Notes under the pieces: generated by a model
Databases searched by the model: none
What the model saw: only the letters and a program-made list of their open reading frames with translations
What the model was told of the DNA's origin: nothing
Made by a program: the position numbers and the translations under genes
In this document: piece after piece, positions 4,500 through 8,265 of the stretch
How the letters are laid out: each line of letters begins with the position of its first letter
Position numbering within the stretch: position 1 is the stretch's first letter
DNA from: Cyanobacteriota bacterium
GTDB lineage: Bacteria > Cyanobacteriota > Cyanobacteriia > Leptolyngbyales > Leptolyngbyaceae
Assembly: GCA_027482985.1 (NCBI GenBank)
Contig: JAIXVO010000823.1
Location: 1-8,265 of the forward strand
Direction of reading: 5' to 3'
DNA length: 8,265 bases

Positions 4500-6860
4500 A
4501 TGACCTACTGCCTCAACCCCGACTGCCCCAAGCCGCGCAACTCCGGTAGCGCGAAGGTTTGTCGTAGTTGTGGGGCGACCCTGCTGCTGAAAGATCGGTA
4601 TCGGGCGATCGCGGCGATCGGGCAGGGGGGATTTGGGCGCACCTTCCTGGCAGTAGATGAGGATAAACCCTCGAAGCCCAAGTGTGTGATTAAACAATTT
4701 TTGCCCATCGTGGCGCAAAATCCCCGGAATTTGAAAAAGGCAATGTCCCTGTTTCAGCAGGAAGCCGTCCGGTTGGAAGAATTGGGGCACCATCCGCACA
4801 TTCCCGAACTGCTGGCGTACTTTCACCAGGAAGGCAATCAATATCTGATTCAGGAATTCATTCAGGGGAAAAATCTGATGGATGCCTTGAATGAGCAAGG
4901 GGCATTTGTGGAACCGCAAATTCGGGAAATTTTGGCAAAACTACGGCCCATCGTGGATTTTGTCCATTCTCACAATGTCATTCATCGCGATATTAAACCA
5001 GGCAACATCATCATCACCGGGTCGCAACTGGGGCTGAGTTTGCCGCGATCGGGACAGTTGGATTGGAGTTTGCTGCAACAGGCATTGGCGATCGAATCGA
5101 ATCAAGGGTTCCGTAATTTCGTCAGTCCGTCCTATCGGTTTCACGAGTTGCTGGGCTTCAGTTTGTCCCAACCGCCCAGAGAACTCCCTAGCGCGATCGC
5201 CAATCGCTGTCAGCAATTAGGTGCCCAGTTCATCCGCTACATGGGTTTGCCCCCCGCCCAACGCCAATATCTCGTCGCCGATGCCAGTCGCCTGCTGTAC
5301 GAGCTGCAACAGGTGAGCGAACCCAGTGCTGGCCTACTGGCGATCGGGCGGTTAGTGTTGGTCGATTTTGGCGCGGCGAAATCCCTCACTACCTCCGACC
5401 TGATGAAGACAGGCACGACGATCGGCAGTCCCGAATATGTCGCGCCGGAACAGTCGCGGGGCAAGGCAGTGTTTGCCAGCGATCTGTATAGTCTGGGCGT
5501 GACCTGTGTCAATTTGCTGACAAAAGTCTCCCCCTACGATTTGTTTGATCCGGCGACCGATGCCTGGATCTGGCGGCAGTACCTTTCAACGCCGATCAGC
5601 GATCAGTTGAGTTACATCCTGGATCGGTTGCTGGAACGGGCGATCGCCCGACGCTATCAGACGGCAGCGGAAGTCCTACAAGATTTGGAAGGTGCCGCCA
5701 TTGCGCCCGTTTCTTCCCCCCCACCCCCCATCCCTCCTGTCCCGATCCCCCCGCCGCCCCCAGTGGCTTACGTGCCCTCAGTCCCGATCGCCCCAGGCTC
5801 CTCCCCCTCGCTGCAACCGTCGTTTCGGATTGCCCGTCGCCCCCCCGTCGTCACGCCTGCCGTTGTCTCCCAAAACCCGATTCAACTGGATCAACCGCCG
5901 ATTGAGTTGAAGTCACGGCGGCGATCGCTCCCCACCTGGCAATGCGTCCAAACCTTTGAAAGTCCCGCCCGGATTTATGCCCTGGCACTCTGCCCCACTG
6001 CTCCCATCCTCGCCAGCACCAGCGGTAAAACTATTCGCCTCTGGCACCTGGAAACCCTCCAACCGCTCCGCACCTTCAGCGGGCATCTGGATATCGTCCC
6101 AGCGATCGCCTTCTCTCCCGATGGCAAAGTGTTGATCAGCGGCAGTGCAGACAAAACCCTGTGTTTTTGGGAAGTGGGGACGGGTCGCCGCCTCTCGACG
6201 CTGGCCTTGCATTCAGACACCGTGTTGGCGATCGCGGTGGCACCTGAAGGCCAATTCCTCGCCAGCAGCAGTTTCTACGACCCGATCACCATTTGGGATT
6301 TACCTAACGGCTACAAACGGCAGGGCTTAGTCGGACATACGAATCGGATTGATGCGCTGGCATTCCGTCCTGCTGTCAGTGAAAGCGACGATTTACCGCT
6401 CCTCTCCGCTTTGAACAGCGGTGACCCGACCCCGGCACTGTTAGCCAGTGGCAGCGGCGATTTGACAATCAAACTCTGGGATGCCGAGCAAGGCACCGAA
6501 ATTCGCACATTGGAAGGACACAGCAATCAAATTGCGGGACTGACGTTCTCGCCTGATGGCACCACCCTCGCCAGTGCTAGTTGGGATGGCACCGTCAAAC
6601 TATGGAATCTGAAAACTCGTCGGCATCGCACGTTAGAGGTGGAAGCGGGACGGGTGAATGGGGTGGCGTTTAGTGGCGATGGGAAGAAGCTCGCGATCGC
6701 CAGTGACCTACTCCAACTCTGGAACCTCCCCTCCGGCAAAAAAATCATCCTCGAACCCGGTCATGCTGATCCGGTCAGTTCCGTCCTCTTCGGTTCCGAC
6801 GACAAAACCATCATCAGCGCCAGCTTCGATCGCACCATCAAAATTTGGCGCTATGAGTAA
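4500..6860 (+). CDS. Ser/Thr protein kinase with zinc ribbon, in-domain insert and seven-WD40 propeller
   Basis: The 786-residue cytoplasmic signalling kinase has no membrane segment. Order: zinc ribbon C4-x4-C9...C21-x2-C24; kinase domain about 34-398 with G-loop GQGGFG (41-46), Lys65 in CVIKQF, Glu88, catalytic loop HRDIKPGN (162-169, Asp164), DFG 289-291, activation-loop Thr306/Thr307 and APE 315-317; proline-rich linker about 404-470; WD40 repeats 480-786. Blades end in RLWHL, CFWEV, TIWDL, KLWDA, KLWNL, QLWNL and KIWRY, so seven in total, enough for a closed propeller. All catalytic residues are present, so it should be active. The oddity is the gap from Asn169 to Asp289 of 120 residues, where about 13 is normal: an in-frame insert of about 107 residues (bases 5013-5354). 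The start is supported by the conserved MTYCLNPDCP opening typical of cyanobacterial kinases of this class. The target protein is unknown. Confidence 0.93.
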   Translation: MTYCLNPDCPKPRNSGSAKVCRSCGATLLLKDRYRAIAAIGQGGFGRTFLAVDEDKPSKPKCVIKQFLPIVAQNPRNLKKAMSLFQQEAVRLEELGHHPHIPELLAYFHQEGNQYLIQEFIQGKNLMDALNEQGAFVEPQIREILAKLRPIVDFVHSHNVIHRDIKPGNIIITGSQLGLSLPRSGQLDWSLLQQALAIESNQGFRNFVSPSYRFHELLGFSLSQPPRELPSAIANRCQQLGAQFIRYMGLPPAQRQYLVADASRLLYELQQVSEPSAGLLAIGRLVLVDFGAAKSLTTSDLMKTGTTIGSPEYVAPEQSRGKAVFASDLYSLGVTCVNLLTKVSPYDLFDPATDAWIWRQYLSTPISDQLSYILDRLLERAIARRYQTAAEVLQDLEGAAIAPVSSPPPPIPPVPIPPPPPVAYVPSVPIAPGSSPSLQPSFRIARRPPVVTPAVVSQNPIQLDQPPIELKSRRRSLPTWQCVQTFESPARIYALALCPTAPILASTSGKTIRLWHLETLQPLRTFSGHLDIVPAIAFSPDGKVLISGSADKTLCFWEVGTGRRLSTLALHSDTVLAIAVAPEGQFLASSSFYDPITIWDLPNGYKRQGLVGHTNRIDALAFRPAVSESDDLPLLSALNSGDPTPALLASGSGDLTIKLWDAEQGTEIRTLEGHSNQIAGLTFSPDGTTLASASWDGTVKLWNLKTRRHRTLEVEAGRVNGVAFSGDGKKLAIASDLLQLWNLPSGKKIILEPGHADPVSSVLFGSDDKTIISASFDRTIKIWRYE

Positions 6861-6868
6861 AGAATCAA

Positions 6869-6918
6869 GCTTGCTACAATCAAAAGCAAATGATTTTTGA
6901 TTGGAATCCATAGCAAGC
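6869..6918. repeat. Nested inverted repeat (8 bp + 9 bp) between kinase and small CDS
   Basis: The outer arms GCTTGCTA (6869-6876) and TAGCAAGC (6911-6918) are perfect complements, as are the inner arms 6877-6885 (CAATCAAAA) and 6895-6903. The loop is 6886-6894, and a 7-base bulge (6904-6910) interrupts only the right side. An alternative small hairpin TTGCT/AGCAA (6871-6875/6885-6889) would compete with it. It starts eight bases after the kinase stop and ends 25 bases before the next ATG, so it could terminate the kinase transcript or serve as operator or leader structure for the antitoxin-like gene. No T-tract follows on the plus strand. Confidence 0.6.
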
Positions 6919-6943
6919 AAAAATAAACCTCGCTAAATATCAA

Positions 6944-7156
6944 ATGTCCTGCCAAGATGACTTACCACCCGAATATGATGAAGCGACTCTGCGAGATTTG
7001 CTAAGAGAGGGAGTACGCGGGAAGTACGTTACTCGCTATCAAGCCGGAACTAATCTCATCAAACTTGATCCTGACCTTGCGGATGCGTTTCCGACAGAAG
7101 AAGCGGTCAATGATGCCCTACGACAATTCCTCAAAACCAATCATCTCACCGCTTGA
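6944..7156 (+). CDS. Small antitoxin-like protein (70 aa), no toxin partner seen
   Basis: The product is 70 residues, acidic at the N-terminus, with RGKYVTRYQAGTNLIKLDPD (25-44) followed by LADAFPTEEAVNDALRQFL (45-63). From memory this pattern, RGKY-x-RY-x-x-GTN-(L/I)-x-x-L-(D/E)-PD-...-FP-...-(V)N-(D/E)-ALR, belongs to a small cyanobacterial family often found directly upstream of a toxin gene and annotated as hypothetical or antitoxin-like. Here the next gene is on the opposite strand, 39 bases away, so it looks like an orphan or a solitary regulator. The LDPDLADAFPTEEAVNDALRQ stretch could form a short strand plus helix of a DNA-binding or partner-binding fold. No Shine-Dalgarno is seen before the ATG. 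A nested inverted repeat ends 25 bases upstream and may be its operator. The function is inferred from family pattern only. Confidence 0.7.
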   Translation: MSCQDDLPPEYDEATLRDLLREGVRGKYVTRYQAGTNLIKLDPDLADAFPTEEAVNDALRQFLKTNHLTA

Positions 7157-7195
7157 TCAGAGGTGAACTGCGATCGCCCTTACCTGGACTGCGAC

Positions 7196-8265
7196 TCATG
7201 CCTCTTCATCGGCTGCGTCTTCAGGAACTAATTCATTCGATGCAACGATCGCTTTTCCCATGACCGTTTCAATTTTGGTGAGGAGCGATCGCTGACGGGC
7301 ACTGATAAATCCTTCAAAATCATCTTGTCTCAGGCAACCTGGATCAATGCTGTGGGTCATCAAGATGGCATCCATCCCAACGTCGTCCAATTGCACGGCT
7401 GCATGTGTTTGGATCTGGTTCAAGTAGATACTGGGTGCTTGTCCGCCGATCATGCGGTTGGCCTTGTAGGAGATGGGCGTTTTGTTGAGGATGGAGTTGT
7501 ACCGACCCGCCGGAATCCCTTTGGCCTCGCACCATTTCACTGGAAAGATGTGATGAATGTCGAGTTTGCGTTCTTCCCAGTCAGATTCATCCAAATCGCG
7601 AATGGTTGAATTCCAGAAAAAATCTTTGGCTCCCTGGCGCTGCACTAAGACGTTAATCCCTTTATACGCAGCACTTGTGCGCGATCGCAGGGTTTCTAAC
7701 CGACCCGGTTGAAAGTTCGCATCTCGAATGGTGGTGGGTTCCTCCGCACTGCCATCAATCCACTGCATCAGGTCTTGCAGATCCAGCGCGATCCGAGTTT
7801 CCACGGCCCCCCCGTACAGTTCACCCAACACGCCGCACCAATACCAACGAGCCAGTTTCTGGTAAACCGCAGGTTGCAGCCAGCGATCGCCCAACAGCGC
7901 CAGGACAGCCGCCAGCGGGACAAGTTGAGTTCGGTAGGGTAAGTCATGGGTTGAGAAAAATGATTCTCGGCGCAGGAACTTCGCCGCTTCCCAAAAACCA
8001 GCCGTCAGTTTGCCTTTCCAGGTCTGGTATGCACTCAAGGGTAACGATAATACGGCTTCTCGTTTGGCACTCACACCCGTCACTTGCTTACCCGTTTTGC
8101 CTTCCAGGATATCGACTTTGCGTTTTTCGTAGGTATACAGCAACGTTAGCCCTTGCAGGAAATCCGTTGGCTCGACCACTCGCAACAATCGCTGTTTCGC
8201 CAGTTTCTTATAAATTCCTTCAATACCATCCGGCTCGTTACCATACCATTCGTCACGCAAATTGA
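7196..8265 (-). CDS. GmrSD-like DUF262/DUF1524 protein, C-terminal HNH nuclease half (5' end outside window)
   Basis: The frame is open to the right edge; about 356 residues are visible up to the stop at 7198-7196. Counting from a leucine codon at 8260-8258, the HNH-type motif DIHHIFP lies at residues 234-240. It is followed by YNSILNKTPIS (254-264) and the KANRMIGG segment (266-273), the pattern of the DUF1524 (GmrD-like) nuclease. The preceding helical region (about 20-220, including LVPLAAVLALLGDR and WYWCGVLGELYGG) is the usual connector between an N-terminal DUF262 NTPase-like (GmrS) domain and the HNH domain. GmrSD-type enzymes are modification-dependent (Type IV) restriction factors that cut glucosylated phage DNA; other DUF262 proteins act in related defence. 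The N-terminal half, including the expected DUF262 motif, is not in view, so substrate specificity cannot be judged. The tail EDAADEEA is acidic. The gene converges on the antitoxin-like gene. Confidence 0.85.
   Translation of the reverse strand, partial: NLRDEWYGNEPDGIEGIYKKLAKQRLLRVVEPTDFLQGLTLLYTYEKRKVDILEGKTGKQVTGVSAKREAVLSLPLSAYQTWKGKLTAGFWEAAKFLRRESFFSTHDLPYRTQLVPLAAVLALLGDRWLQPAVYQKLARWYWCGVLGELYGGAVETRIALDLQDLMQWIDGSAEEPTTIRDANFQPGRLETLRSRTSAAYKGINVLVQRQGAKDFFWNSTIRDLDESDWEERKLDIHHIFPVKWCEAKGIPAGRYNSILNKTPISYKANRMIGGQAPSIYLNQIQTHAAVQLDDVGMDAILMTHSIDPGCLRQDDFEGFISARQRSLLTKIETVMGKAIVASNELVPEDAADEEA

Larger units (their letters stand above)
147..7890. repeat. Dispersed HIP1 octamers (GCGATCGC)
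   Basis: Copies start at 147, 188, 821, 1220, 1911, 2268, 2766, 3066, 3120, 3268, 3679, 4057, 4396, 4605, 5193, 5640, 5921, 6102, 6228, 6693, 7170, 7285, 7681 and 7883. HIP1 is the highly iterated palindrome of many cyanobacterial genomes, so this density supports a cyanobacterial host. It also suggests the genes have resided in such genomes long enough to carry the signature, including the nuclease at the right end. The longest gap is 1228-1910, covering most of the divergent spacer and the start of cphB. Confidence 0.9.

Noticed and set aside
4443..4919. Minus-strand frame of 158 codons antisense to the kinase N-terminus
   Set aside because: The plus frame carries the zinc ribbon and kinase G-loop; the antisense frame has no recognisable pattern.
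4500..6860. Reading the kinase insert as a sequencing frameshift or intron
   Set aside because: The frame stays open, with typical codon use and HIP1 content through the insert, and the kinase motifs resume in the same frame, so it is real coding sequence.
7675..8265. Plus-strand frame of 196 codons open at the right edge
   Set aside because: Low-complexity composition and antisense to the DUF262/DUF1524 gene, which has an intact HNH motif further along the same frame.
1..8265. CRISPR array, tRNA or rRNA genes, intact insertion sequence
   Set aside because: No regularly spaced repeats, no cloverleaf-like segment and no transposase frame were recognised on either strand.

Overview
The window looks like a piece of a cyanobacterial chromosome. 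The octamer GCGATCGC (HIP1) occurs at least 24 times on my count, about once every 340 bases. The gene content fits as well: cyanophycin-type enzymes, a zinc-ribbon Ser/Thr kinase with WD40 repeats, an Rpn/DUF4351-type nuclease remnant and a small antitoxin-like protein of a kind common in cyanobacteria. The species cannot be named from the sequence alone.

Layout. (1) Bases 1-1015, minus strand: the N-terminal 338 residues of a cyanophycin-synthetase-like ATP-grasp ligase that runs off the left edge. (2) Bases 1016-1544: a gene-free divergent spacer with several hairpins, one followed by a T-tract, and a direct repeat. (3) Bases 1545-2465, plus strand: cyanophycinase (CphB, serine peptidase family S51), with a hairpin after its stop. 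(4) Bases 2550-2613: a near-perfect 21-bp-stem inverted repeat. It overlaps the end of a decayed Rpn-family nuclease gene (2602 to about 2916, minus) of which only the C-terminal part is left. (5) Bases 2912-4414, minus: an intact PaaK/CapK-type adenylate-forming enzyme with a strong Shine-Dalgarno. (6) Bases 4500-6860, plus, divergent from the ligase: a 786-residue kinase with zinc ribbon, kinase domain, proline-rich linker and seven WD repeats. Its kinase domain is split by about 107 extra residues between the catalytic loop and DFG. (7) Bases 6869-6918: a nested inverted repeat just upstream of a 70-residue antitoxin-like gene (6944-7156, plus). (8) Bases 7196-8265, minus: the C-terminal HNH half of a DUF262/DUF1524 (GmrSD-like) protein that runs off the right edge.

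How the parts fit. The divergent synthetase-like and cyanophycinase genes form a plausible make-and-break pair for a cyanophycin-like nitrogen/carbon store, although the usual cyanobacterial order is a tandem cphB-cphA. The kinase and the ligase share an 85-bp divergent spacer but have no evident biochemical link. The right end (orphan antitoxin-like gene, GmrSD-like nuclease) together with the Rpn remnant has the character of an accessory or defence region.

The most striking single item is the insert in the kinase. From memory its sequence pattern resembles the helical N-terminal domain of cyanobacterial RecG helicases. If that holds, the protein is a kinase carrying a DNA-helicase accessory module inside its catalytic domain.
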